64,000 nt of DNA from Scolanthus callimorphus. Lineage: Eukaryota > Cnidaria > Anthozoa > Actiniaria > Edwardsiidae. The notes under the pieces are model-generated. The model was given only the letters and a program-made list of their open reading frames with translations. It had not been told where the DNA came from and made no database searches. Of the stretch, positions 39,221 to 51,400 are shown in pieces (the stretch's first letter is position 1; each line of letters opens with the position of its first letter). Location: assembly GCA_033964015.1 (NCBI GenBank), contig CM066918.1, positions 31,348,595-31,412,594 of the forward strand, given 5' to 3'. Both the position numbers and the translations under genes were made by a program.

Positions 39221-42200
39221 CCTGACTGGACTAGGTAAGGATCTAACAGCTGCCTTTCCACGTCACTTTTAAGAAATAATTTAAAACAAAATACATTTGT
39301 AGACTACAGAACACGGCACAAGTCGTGCAGCAGGTTGGAAGACACAGGGACCCCAAACAATCGAATGTTTACTCCATGATCTGGAGTGTTTGTGGTGCGC
39401 CCCAGGCCCCCACGTCCGAGGTAGGCCAGACGCCACTTGTGTTGTTGCAAATGTTTCTGAGCACGACTTCCGCCGTCGCGTCGTCTAACGCGTTTAAGTC
39501 CGGTAAGCTGGCGTCTCCGTCGCTCGTGAGATCAGAAAAGTTCAAATTAGTCTCTAACATTTCCATTTCCTGTTCTTCGCTGCTCGTAGAACCGGACTGA
39601 CTAGTTTGAAAGCTGTCGGTATTCCAGTTTGTCAAGTTAGGAGGTGGAGGGTGGGGATTAGCACCCAGTCCCTCAGCGTTCAGGATAGAGGTCAGATTCC
39701 GCCGCGCAGCAAAAACCTCATTGACACTGGGCCGAGAGCCATTGTTATTAACATCTCCGTGCAACACGCGATTGCGCAGTTCTTTTAGCCCATTAATATG
39801 TTGGTTTGCCGAGCTCGTATCCATAGGTGTTGGAGTCACGTGAGAACGATTGTCAGTCTGAGGAGTCAGCGGATGCAGCCTTTTATCCAGGATGACGTTT
39901 TGCGGTAACGGAGGCACTGATTGGCTGCGCTGATAAGGAGGGGGCATGGGCCCTGCACTGTTGACTGCGGCGTTACAGATAGACTCTAGTTCGGCCGAGT
40001 AGTCGAGACTTGTCTGTGGCTGTACGGGTGTGAGTGGCATCTGCCCATTATCCGAGCCGGTGCTGTACCGACATGGCCGTGGGGTGGCACATCTGCGGAG
40101 AAAAGGAATGACAGCTCAGATAAAAACTACACACTACTCTCACACACAAACATGCACTAATTACATCTAAATCCTTAAACATTGTCGGCGACACCCCTCT
40201 GAAATCATTATGCTGGCCACAGGGCAAATTTTCGTTGTCTCGGAGGTAGCTGAATGATTCTGGTTTTGCTTAATTTTCACCTTGAGACACTAACGATCAA
40301 TCGTTTAATATTTCGAATCATTCTTACGTAACGAGGTACCAAGAGGACTGTAAATGCGAACGAAACGAAAGCTCACCCTGGGAAAAGGGCAACCTGAAAT
40401 CATCAACTCCCCAAATGCAATCAAATGTTTTCTGCTCACCCTTGTTTGATCATGTGACCTTGATCAGTAACCATATTTGGGCTGCCATCACGCCCACGAC
40501 GCACTCCGTCCATCCCGTCGTTCATTCCAGCCATTCCTTCTTGTCCGGTCACATTCTGCAGTAACACAAACTCCTGCCCGCGTGGAATTGGGCGTGGCGT
40601 CATTGGCGGTGACGTCACAAACTGTTGGCTTTGCATTCTCTGTGGTGCTCGCGGAGAGGGGAGAGGGTAGGGAAATGAGCTTGGTCTCCGGGTAGGCGTA
40701 ACTGGCGGTGCTGCCCCTCCTAGCCGTGGCTGCTTATTCGGCGAAATCGGTCCCTCCTGAAGTTGCTGACCTCCCCCTGATTGCCACTCGTGTACTTGGT
40801 TTATAGGATGGGTAGCTGTTGGTCTTAGAGTAGTAGGCGGACTTGATTCCCCTCGATGTCCCTTTTGATCCTGAGGTCCACTGCCGATAGGCGTAAAGAG
40901 AAACCTGGTGGGTTCAGCACCACTAGGGTCTGCCTTGTAGGGTTCCCTCCTGAACTCGGTGTCACAGGTCGGTTATGTGGGGTCCCCGGAGGGTTGAATT
41001 TAGGTGAGCCTTGAAATGATGACGGGGTCTGGGCGTCTGTGGTATGCTCTGGCTCTGTGACGTCGGTGACATAAGCGAGGGTGTCAGGGGTCTCATTTTT
41101 GGGAAGCCGTTGGGTGGAGTCACAGGGGTAGGGGTAGAGGGTTGGTAGAACTGGATCTGTGCTGCTCCCTGCATGGCTGACTGGGATGGCTTGAGGGGCA
41201 TGTGTATTGCCGGCTTGTGGTGAGGGTCCGCCTGCAAAAGCGACAGGAATTATCAAGTTAGCTGAGATCATTGGCGCAACGACAACTCAACGCAACTCAA
41301 CAAGCTATTGCAGCTGGGAGACATTCCATCACAGAAATACCAGTCGGTCTCGCACGTATCGATTTGCCCAAATTTCTCTCTGCCGCTCAGAGCTTGCCAG
41401 GGGCTCTTGTATAGTTTCAGCAAACGATAATGGCCATAAACTGCCTTTTTTTATAAAAAACAACAAATAATAACAACAAGAAGGGAAGTGTAGAGTAACA
41501 CTCCCAGAATGCCAAGGAAGCCGTTTATCTGTACGTTGTTTTCTTCTTGATTGCGATTGGGTACTTGGAGCGTCCGTTCTAAAACACAGACAAAAATTGC
41601 TTCCAAAAAGAACACCACTTTGAACCGAGTCTGACATTACCTGTTGGTACTTCTTACCTATTGTAAACATTTCTCTTGTAATCCATTATTGTAAAGCGCT
41701 TAGAACGCTGATATAAGCGCTAATTATTATTACCTGTGCTTTCGTCAAAATCTGCGTCGGCTGTCCCGCGGTTGCGGGATCATCCCGTGATTGATAGGCG
41801 GATGGACCTGCTTTTGTTGTTGCCTCTGGTGGATCTTTTTCTGCAGTTGCTGCTGAGTCTGTCTTCGCTTGTGAGTTAGGATGATCGGGTCCTCCACTTT
41901 TTGCGGCGAGAATAACGAATTGGCAATGTGATTAACCTGGGTATTGAAAAAAGTCATAACACAGATCAACAACAATCTAGCGCTTTGCTTTTAAGGATGT
42001 TATTGCACTTGAAAAGACTTTACATCAAGCTGGGCGAATCGGGCGAACCCTCGAGATTGTTTTTATGAACGCTCGGAAATGCGCATATAATAAATGGTAT
42101 CTGTTTGTAATTTAGTCTACTTCAAATAAGAAATGCGGAACCTAAATCTCCTCGGGGTAGGTTTATCGGCATCGTGCCGGAGTGCGCGGGGTACCCATAG

Positions 42201-43277
42201 TGACGACAAAGATGGGAGGAAGGCGTCTCATATCTGAGGTGCTTGTCGGCTAGCTTTCATCGCGACTGGGTCTCAATGGAAGCTTTAATCAATGAAAGAG
42301 AAAACAAACAAAAGACGTAAAAACAATACATACCTGCGGCAGGTTGTCGGTGCTTGACATCACTACAAAAGCAGCCATTGACTTGCTTGACACGTAACTC
42401 CCGCCGACGAGAAAGCGCGCTAGCTCAATCAGAGTGGTGAACACTCTGCCAAGTAACTTGTTCGCCCATTCACAAACCAGCAAACAGGCCGCCGAGAGAG
42501 TCTGATCTTCCTCGATCTTGTCCCCGCCATTCAGCCCACTCCCTTGGTTGCCATTGCCCTGATGGTAAAATATCAAAAGTCACGAAAGTGTACTGGCCAT
42601 GCGCAAAGCATTCTGTAGTCCCCTTTCTCGTAACCAAAGCTCCCCGGAGCTCATCACTTCGGAACGCCCCAACTCCAATAGTATTTAATTCCATAGGTGG
42701 GACTTGTGGTCAACCATAATGAGCAAATCAATTATCTACCTTATCCTTTTCGCTTGGTTCCGGGATTTGTAAGGAGGGCAGCGAGGGTGGTTTCACGTTC
42801 ATTTTACGCTGAATCCCGCTGTAACAATATTTGGAGTTGCCTCTGGTGCCCAGTCTCCGTGCTTTTACTCGGGGGAAGACGCATTTTATTATCTTGCCGA
42901 AGTCAGGCGCACTCAGCGTCCTTGCAGCATTCATACTTTCACAGTATGCTCTATGGTACAACATTAGATAGAATTAGTTAATTTGAGCATCGGGGCGCAA
43001 GGAAGAAGCTTTCAAGAAAAATAAAAGCTGTTACAGATATGTGAAATATGAAGTATTCTCTTACTTGTATTCATCATAAACTTCGTGCTTTGGGAGGGTT
43101 GAATTATTATCACACTCTTCCAAATGACATCGGATCCTGTATGGAGAAAACATGGAAAAATTCAATACAGAAACAAAAAAGCAAACAAACAAACAAAACA
43201 TAAACAAAAGAATGAATGATGGAATAGAGGTACTTTTTTAGATAGGTACTTTTATTAAAATACATGGCAGCCGTAAA

Positions 43278-43406
43278 GCCTGGTTTCCATATAGTCTTAT
43301 CTGTCGTATCAGTCAACCATGAAACAAAAGAATAATTTCAATTTTCATTGTTTCACGGTCGACTGATGAGGCAGATACGACAGACAATACTATATGGAAA
43401 CCAGGC
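43278..43406. repeat. Hairpin MITE in an RFX intron (copy 1)
   Basis: GCCTGGTTTCCATATAGTCT at the left, ACTATATGGAAACCAGGC at the right, with inner ATCTGTCGTATCAGTC pairing. The copy 2 counterpart is 52451-52579. Confidence 0.8.
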
Positions 43407-45220
43407 GTAAGGCTGAATGGACGGCACCAAATATAACGCACGGGCGCGCTGCATGTCAGTAGATGTGGGATATTTGTCAAACAAACTGTTAAAAAGCATG
43501 CGCTGCATTCTGGTAGTTGTGGGAGCTCAATAAAGAAGAGCGTGCACGCTTATAGCTGGAATGTTAAAAAAGGTAAATAAAATAGTAAATAATTCAAATA
43601 AGAAAACGATTTGTAAAAAAAGTATTGATAACTATTAAATTTGGAAAGAGGCTCACACCTCACATCCGTCTCAAATTGTAACTACTTTTAAAGGCGGTTG
43701 GGACTAATTTATGTAGCTTATTCCTTTTATCTTTATGAATGTTGTTGACACCATGGGGGGGGGGATAAATGAGTGTTGAACAGACCGTGGGGGAGGGTGA
43801 CCAGTTCATCATCATCATCATCATATTTATTTAAACTAAACACTGTAAATACATCATTCACCATTGTTGAACTGTGATGTGAACGTGCAGGAAGCCACGT
43901 TCATCATGGGTGGATTGAGAGGGAGGCCCAGGGGACCACACCCTTTTTCTCTGAAATTTGTTCCACACTTATTTCCAAGTGAAAATTATGAGGCACTTAA
44001 TTCACTGTTAACTCACCAATGAAAAGCTTGTGTTTGTTCAGCCCTGGTTGTTGAAATGGGAAGACCTTGATTTCTAGAATGGACAGGAAAAAATGAACAA
44101 CAACAAAACAATTTTAAAAAAATGAAAACAGGGGAAAGAAATGAAATCGGAATGCAGGGGCATAGTCAGATTTACACATTTCATTATTTTAATCAGTTCA
44201 GTTCATTTCAGCTATACGTATATTGCTGGAATAAGAAACTCACTGGTCAAACTCATCCTTGGACTCAGAAGAGGATTCCCCTGGAAGCCTTAGGTAGAGC
44301 AGCAACTTTTCTGTATCTGACAATTGCTGAACATCTTCCTGTGAGCAGAAAATAGAAACAGCAAATCAACACCAAGAAATTGTCATTGTGTTTCACAAAA
44401 TACCATATTTGCACATACCTGTCAACTCAACAGAAAATGTACAAAAAATCCTGAGAATGACAATGCTGGTGAAATACAGTAAATGTATGACAATTTTTGC
44501 AATCATTATGCAGGCGACAGGTTTCAAAATCCTGTGACACCTGCCGGTGAGTTGACAGCTATGTTTGCTTCACTTGAAAAAAATGTGGTGTCAGGGTGTG
44601 GTGTCAATTTATCATTTTTTCCATGATGGGGCATGACCTTTTCTGGATTTATGATATATCAGCAGAATCTTGACAATTTTTGTCCCAAAAAAAACACATT
44701 TTTCACTAGAATAGGAAAGATCCATACCCCAAACACAGAGAGAATTTACCTAAGACTGAACCCCACCCTCAAGGAATTTCCAATAACAAAATACTCTGCA
44801 TCACTCTGCAATTTCCAGCTCGCTCTGAGGCTGGGATATCAATCTTTCTTGGGAATAGTGGTAGTTTTGTGGATCAATTCTTTCTGCGTTAGGTAGGAGT
44901 CTCAAGATTTTGAGCCTTGTCTCAAGAATAAAATGTGCTTCATTCTCATACAGTTACTGTATTTTTCCCACACAACTTTCTTGGATGTTTCTTATATACT
45001 AGTATTTGTTGCATTTTTTACAAAAACTCCTGATTTCTAAACTCTGAGGGTTGACAGCTATGCCATTCTGAGGAGAAGATAGCGATATTTTCTGGAATTC
45101 ACACAATATAATAAGCCTTTTGTTTTTCAGGATCTTGCTGATGCATGAGATGATTGTTTCAGTTTCTTCCGGTTGATAAAAATTTTATAAAACCCCAACC
45201 TTCAGCATCCTCATGAACAA

Positions 45221-45380
45221 CAGGGGTGTAGCCAGGATTTGAGAAAGGGGGGTCACATCTGTACAAATGTATGGTGCCCTTTTCCAGCTTACCAATTTTG
45301 TTCTTAATGTTTACTGTATTTTTCTTCTAAAAAAGGGGGGTCACAGGCACCCCATGACCCCCTCCCTTAGCTACGCCCTG
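45221..45380. mobile_element. MITE with CAGGGGTGTAGCCAGG terminus (copy 1)
   Basis: CAGGGGTGTAGCCAGG at the left, CTTAGCTACGCCCTG at the right, with GGGGGGTCACA blocks just inside both ends. The copy 2 counterpart is 54394-54553. Related to the element at 37130 by its end sequence. Confidence 0.7.
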
Positions 45381-45543
45381 AAGACATACACGCAAGTCTT
45401 TTTGAATAGTCTGACTTTAAAAGAATGCACTTACCAATATCTTATTGATTTTCCCTTGAATTTCATGGCTGAAAAGACAAAAGTACAACCAGACAAATGT
45501 CAGCACTTTGATCCTTTGAAAATGAATGTAAACTAAAACAAAC

Positions 45544-46304
45544 CGACAGAGAACATTGACTGTGTTAAAGGGACATTCGTTAGAAGAGGTGAGCACAACT
45601 AATTGCATGAGATTTGGTCCAGGCCGTACGAGAATTATTCATCTTTAATCTGATATCATAGTATAAAGTATCATATGGCATATCCCTCTCTTCAGGTGCA
45701 ACCTTCGCTGAATTACTTACTTCATTTAAGGTATGTCGCATTCCTTTTTCTAAACGGATACAACTGCAAATCCCTTCATCCCCTCGCTCGGTTTTATCTT
45801 GTCCCCAACTCCCCTTAATCCTCGCGCGCAGGTGGATTTGCCTACGACCACCCTTTAAAGTTGCTGTTTGTCGCGTTAGCTGAAGTGCCATCTACTCGAA
45901 CATTTTTTATGTCGTACGACGACATAGTGTCGTAGTACGAGAGTATTTATGTGGCAACTTATTTTTCATGCGGAAGACATTTTTACATTTATGCTGTAAA
46001 AAATTCATTACACATAAAATTTGCCCAAATATTCCTCGTGTAGACGAGCAACTAAAACTGTCAACTGAAACCTGTTTGTACATATTGATTTTAAATTCCC
46101 CAGTAGCAAATGTGACGCGCTTATATCCATGGAATACTTTTGCTCATCAGGTTCGCTAGTTCCAAATCAGGACGAATATATCTTCACACGGATATACGGG
46201 TGATATTTGCTCGTCAACCGCCTGACCTGGGGACTATGTACCAACTGTGTACAGTCACGGATGGGCCTACCGATCCCAAATACACACCAAGACATATCAG
46301 ATGA
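45544..46304 (+). pseudogene. Duplicated 3' end of ATOS
   Basis: Contains the end of exon 12 (to 45588), exon 13 (45696-45730) and exon 14 (46151-46304, TGA), all with splice sites intact. The rest of the gene is absent on this side. The open frame of the retained pieces is not broken. It could only be used as alternative 3' exons by read-through from copy 1. Confidence 0.85.
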
Positions 46305-46758
46305 CACGGCGAGATATATCACACCCATATACCGAGACATCATATCAGATGACCCGGCGAGATATATCGCACCCATATACCGAGACATCATATCAGATGA
46401 CACGGCGAGATATATCGCACCCATATACCAAGATATCATATCAGATGACACGGCGAGATATATCGCACTCACATACCAAGACATCATCAGACAACACGGC
46501 GAGATATATCAAACCGATATACCGAGGCATATCAGTTGACACGGCGAGATATATGAAACCGATATACCGAGGCATATCAGATGACACGGCGAGACATATC
46601 GCACCCATATACCAAGACATCATATCAGATGGCACGGCGAGATATATCGCACCCACATACCAAGACATCATATCAGATGACACGGTGAGATATATAAGAC
46701 CGATGTACCAAGACATCATATCAGATGGCACGGCGAGATATCACATTAGATGACAACG
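46287..46758. repeat. 48-bp minisatellite, copy 2
   Basis: The counterpart of 35999-36470, with the same unit order and scattered substitutions. Confidence 0.9.
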
Positions 46759-47355
46759 AGACATCATAATATCAGTTGGCGAAGAGGCATCATATCCATG
46801 CACCGACAAAGTGAAGACCATATACTGCAATGAGGGCTTTACGCTATGCAGTGATATTTTCTAGGTTAACTTATTTTGAATTTTTGGAACGGTAACTAAA
46901 CGGCCGTTTCGTCAGTTGTAAGAGCGAAAAGAACCGAGGCCACTAGAATACGTTTTCAAATGCTAGTAGGTATTCAAATTTTAAAGAAATGAATCTAAAT
47001 TATGCACGATTTTAAAGTATTATCAAAAGGGCTTCGTGAAAATATGGACAAATTATGTCCATTATTCAGGAGTGTTGGAGGATGAAATTATATGTGTTGC
47101 ATGTAAGCGAGGTAGAAGATTTATTGGAATTCTGTAAAGCTGATGACAAAAAAGCTATTTATTATTAACAATTATAGTTATTAAAATTATACTGCAGCGT
47201 ATAAAGAGCAATAAAATGGTATTGGAAGTAAATATGATTGCTTTGGACACACAATTTACGCCAAGCATACATTTGGTGGGAAAACTCTTCATTGTGAAGG
47301 TGAGACGGTCGGATGGACTGCCACCTTGTCACTAGCCTGCTTGCAGGCGATGGTG

Positions 47356-47682
47356 CAGGGGCGTAGCCAGCACGGGCGGATTTAGGGGGCCGCCCCCCCC
47401 CCCCCCCCCCCCCCCCCCTTTCTCGGGACATTTTCACATACATTTACTGCATTTGCTGGAGGAAATTTGAAAATGTTCGTCCCATGTTTTCACTATCCGG
47501 CCCCCCTTTCAGAAATTCCTTGATTTCTAAGAGGGGGTTCCAAATTGGGTTCCAAATGAAAAAAGGCGGACTACTTCGAAAAGCCAGTGCGGTAGAGTCT
47601 TTGGCCTCAATTTACACTACAATTTTACACTACAATTTTACCCCCCCCCCCCCCCCCCCCCCCCCCCTAGCTCTACGCCCGT
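47356..47682. mobile_element. MITE with CAGGGGCGTAGCCAG terminus (copy 2)
   Basis: Same as 37130-37427, but with C runs of more than 20 bases at two places. Confidence 0.6.
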
Positions 47683-48486
47683 GTTGCGGTTTTGCGGGAG
47701 GCTCTGGTGACAGCCATTGACTTATGCGCGAGATTTGATGATACAGAGCCCCAATCTCATACCCAGACCCCTTCATCTTTTGGTCAGCGTCAAGATTCGG
47801 GGCTCTGGGGGAATCGATTTGTGAGCATGCGTGGTAGATCAAATAAAAAGAATCTCGACCGTTTTAAAAAGATCGATTCCCCAAGAGCCCTGACGCTGAC
47901 CAACGAGATTGTACAGAGCCCCTGAGAGAAACAATTTTCTGCGCATGCTTCAACGTTCAGATAGATGTCCCCAGAGCCATCCCCTGCGAGCAGACGAGCT
48001 CTGGTACGAGAATGGGGAATCATCGACTATCACACGCGCACACTCGCACCAGACTCCTCTTGCTGCTCCCTTCGAGGCGTGCGGTGCATCAAGGGCCGCA
48101 TACTCCAAAGTGGAGTGTTCAAAATATTCACACCAACGGTGCGCTTGTAAGCAGTCGGCGACACTTTCATGTAAATATTTTTAAATACCTTTCATTCGTT
48201 TCGTTTATTTTACGACATGGTTCGTAACATTCTTATAAAACTATAAAATGAAAATCGTCTAGAAATATATTATGTACTGAAACAGTATCAAAAAGGGATT
48301 TTTGCTTTTCATTTACAAACATTTTCGCTTTCGAGAAGCCTGACTGGACTAGGTAAGGATCTAACAGCTGCCTTTCCACGTCACTTTTAAGAAATAATTT
48401 AAAACAAAATACATTTGTAGACTACAGAACACGGCACAAGTCGTGCAGCAGGTTGGAAGACACAGGGACCCCAAACAATCGAATGT

Positions 48487-51400
48487 TTACTCCATGATCT
48501 GGAGTGTTTGTGGTGCGCCCCAGGCCCCCACGTCCGAGGTAGGCCAGACGCCACTTGTGTTGTTGCAAATGTTTCTGAGCACGACTTCCGCCGTCGCGTC
48601 GTCTAACGCGTTTAAGTCCGGTAAGCTGGCGTCTCCGTCGCTCGTGAGATCAGAAAAGTTCAAATTAGTCTCTAACATTTCCATTTCCTGTTCTTCGCTG
48701 CTCGTAGAACCGGACTGACTAGTTTGAAAGCTGTCGGTATTCCAGTTTGTCAAGTTAGGAGGTGGAGGGTGGGGATTAGCACCCAGTCCCTCAGCGTTCA
48801 GGATAGAGGTCAGATTCCGCCGCGCAGCAAAAACCTCATTGACACTGGGCCGAGAGCCATTGTTATTAACATCTCCGTGCAACACGCGATTGCGCAGTTC
48901 TTTTAGCCCATTAATATGTTGGTTTGCCGAGCTCGTATCCATAGGTGTTGGAGTCACGTGAGAACGATTGTCAGTCTGAGGAGTCAGCGGATGCAGCCTT
49001 TTATCCAGGATGACGTTTTGCGGTAACGGAGGCACTGATTGGCTGCGCTGATAAGGAGGGGGCATGGGCCCTGCACTGTTGACTGCGGCGTTACAGATAG
49101 ACTCTAGTTCGGCCGAGTAGTCGAGACTTGTCTGTGGCTGTACGGGTGTGAGTGGCATCTGCCCATTATCCGAGCCGGTGCTGTACCGACATGGCCGTGG
49201 GGTGGCACATCTGCGGAGAAAAGGAATGACAGCTCAGATAAAAACTACACACTACTCTCACACACAAACATGCACTAATTACATCTAAATCCTTAAACAT
49301 TGTCGGCGACACCCCTCTGAAATCATTATGCTGGCCACGGCAAATTTTCGTTGTCTCGGAGGTAGCTGAATGATTCTGGTTTTGCTTAATTTTCACCTTG
49401 AGACACTAACGATCAATCGTTTAATATTTCGAATCATTCTTACGTAACGAGGTACCAAGAGGACTGTAAATGCGAACGAAAAGAAAGCTCACCCTGGAAA
49501 AAGGGCAACCTGAAATATGTCGAGAGATTATTACTTGATAATTACTTCATCATCAACTCCCCAAATGCAATCAAATGTTTTCTGCTCACCCTTGTTTGAT
49601 CATGTGACCTTGATCAGTAACCATATTTGGGCTGCCATCACGCCCACGACGCACTCCGTCCATCCCGTCGTTCATTCCAGCCATTCCTTCTTGTCCGGTC
49701 ACATTCTGCAGTAACACAAACTCCTGCCCGCGTGGAATTGGGCGTGGCGTCATTGGCGGTGACGTCACAAACTGTTGGCTTTGCATTCTCTGTGGTGCTC
49801 GCGGAGAGGGGAGAGGGTAGGGAAATGAGCTTGGTCTCCGGGTAGGCGTAACTGGCGGTGCTGCCCCTCCTAGCCGTGGCTGCTTATTCGGCGAAATCGG
49901 TCCCTCCTGAAGTTGCTGACCTCCCCCTGATTGCCACTCGTGTACTTGGTTTATAGGATGGGTAGCTGTTGGTCTTAGAGTAGTAGGCGGACTTGATTCC
50001 CCTCGATGTCCCTTTTGATCCTGAGGTCCACTGCCGATAGGCGTAAAGAGAAACCTGGTGGGTTCAGCACCACTAGGGGTCTGCCTTGTAGGGTTCCCTC
50101 CTGAACTCGGTGTCACAGGTCGGTTATGTGGGGTCCCCGGAGGGTTGAATTTAGGTGAGCCTTGAAATGATGACGGGGTCTGGGGCGTCTGTGGTATGCT
50201 CTGGCTCTGTGACGTCGGTGACATAAGCGAGGGTGTCAGGGGTCTCATTTTTGGGAAGCCGTTGGGTGGAGTCACAGGGGTAGGGGTAGAGGGTTGGTAG
50301 AACTGGATCTGTGCTGCTCCCTGCATGGCTGACTGGGATGGCTTGAGGGCATGTGTATTGCCGGCTTGTGGTGAGGGTCCGCCTGCAAAAGCGACAGGAA
50401 TTATCAAGTTAGCTGAGATCATTGGCGCAACGACAACTCAACGCAACTCAACAAGCTATTGCAGCTGGGAGACATTCCATCACAGAAATACCAGTCGGTC
50501 TCGCACGTATCGATTTGCCCAAATTTCTCTCTGCCGCTCAGAGCTTGCCAGGGGCTCTTGTATAGTTTCAGCAAACGATAATGGCCATAAACTGCCTTTT
50601 TTTATAAAAAACAACAAATAATAACAACAAGAAGGGAAGTGTAGAGTAACACTCCCAGAATGCCAAGGAAGCCGTTTATCTGTACGTTGTTTTCTTCTTG
50701 ATTGCGATTGGGTACTTGGAGCGTCCGTTCTAAAACACAGACAAAAATTGCTTCCAAAAAGAACACCACTTTGAACCGAGTCTGACATTACCTGTTGGTA
50801 CTTCTTACCTATTGTAAACATTTCTCTTGTAATCCATTATTGTAAAGCGCTTAGAACGCTGATATAAGCGCTAATTATTATTACCTGTGCTTTCGTCAAA
50901 ATCTGCGTCGGCTGTCCCGCGGGTTGCGGGATCATCCCGTGATTGATAGGCGGATGGACCTGCTTTTGTTGTTGCCTCTGATGGATCTTTTTCTGCAGTT
51001 GCTGCTGAGTCTGTCTTCGCTTGTGAGTTAGGATGATCGGGTCCTCCACTTTTTGCGGCGAGAATAACGAATTGGCAATGTGATTAACCTGGGTATTGAA
51101 AAAAGTCATAACACAGATCAACAACAATCTAGCGCTTTGCTTTTAAGGATGTTATTGCACTTGAAAAGACTTTACATCAAGCTGGGCGAATCGGGCGAAC
51201 CCTCGAGATTGTTTTTATGAACGCTCGGAAATGTTAGTGGGAACCTACGAATAGCGCATATAATAAATGGTATCTGTTTGTAATTCAGTCTACTTCACAT
51301 AAGAAATGCGGAACCTAAATCTCCTCGGGGTAGGTTTATCGGCATCGTGCCGGAGTGCGCGGGGTACCCATAGTGACGACAAAGATGGGAGGAAGGCGTC

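Larger units (their letters stand above)
39369..45468 (-). pseudogene. RFX5/7-type factor, duplicated exons 2-10 without exon 1
   Basis: Exons in order on the minus strand are 45468-45435, 44338-44244, 44073-44017, 43136-43065, 42950-42740, 42558-42334, 41936-41734, 41231-40440 and 40092-39369. They correspond one to one to exons 2-10 of the gene at 48487-57583. No exon 1 exists upstream, because copy 2's ATOS tail is there. Exon 8 is one base short (203 versus 204, in a CGCGG run near 41768). Exon 9 is two bases short of the expected 794 (G runs near 40926 and 41031). If the duplication is real, this is an incomplete copy. If it is an assembly artefact, it is the other allele. Confidence 0.85.
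35256..45543. repeat. Tandem segmental duplication, copy 1
   Basis: From CGACAGAGAACATTG in ATOS exon 12 to TAAACTAAAACAAACC. Direct repeat of 45544-54717 with close to full identity apart from indels. It differs from copy 2 by the 1132-bp foldback at 38089, shorter C runs, and scattered substitutions. Contains ATOS exons 12 (part), 13 and 14, and RFX exons 10 to 2. Confidence 0.95.

Noticed and set aside
49586..50422. Taking the 278-codon open frame of copy 2 as exon 9 from its first Met
   Set aside because: The Met lies upstream of the acceptor at 50382; from the phase of exon 8 the true frame starts in the other frame and is switched by a missing G at about 50348.
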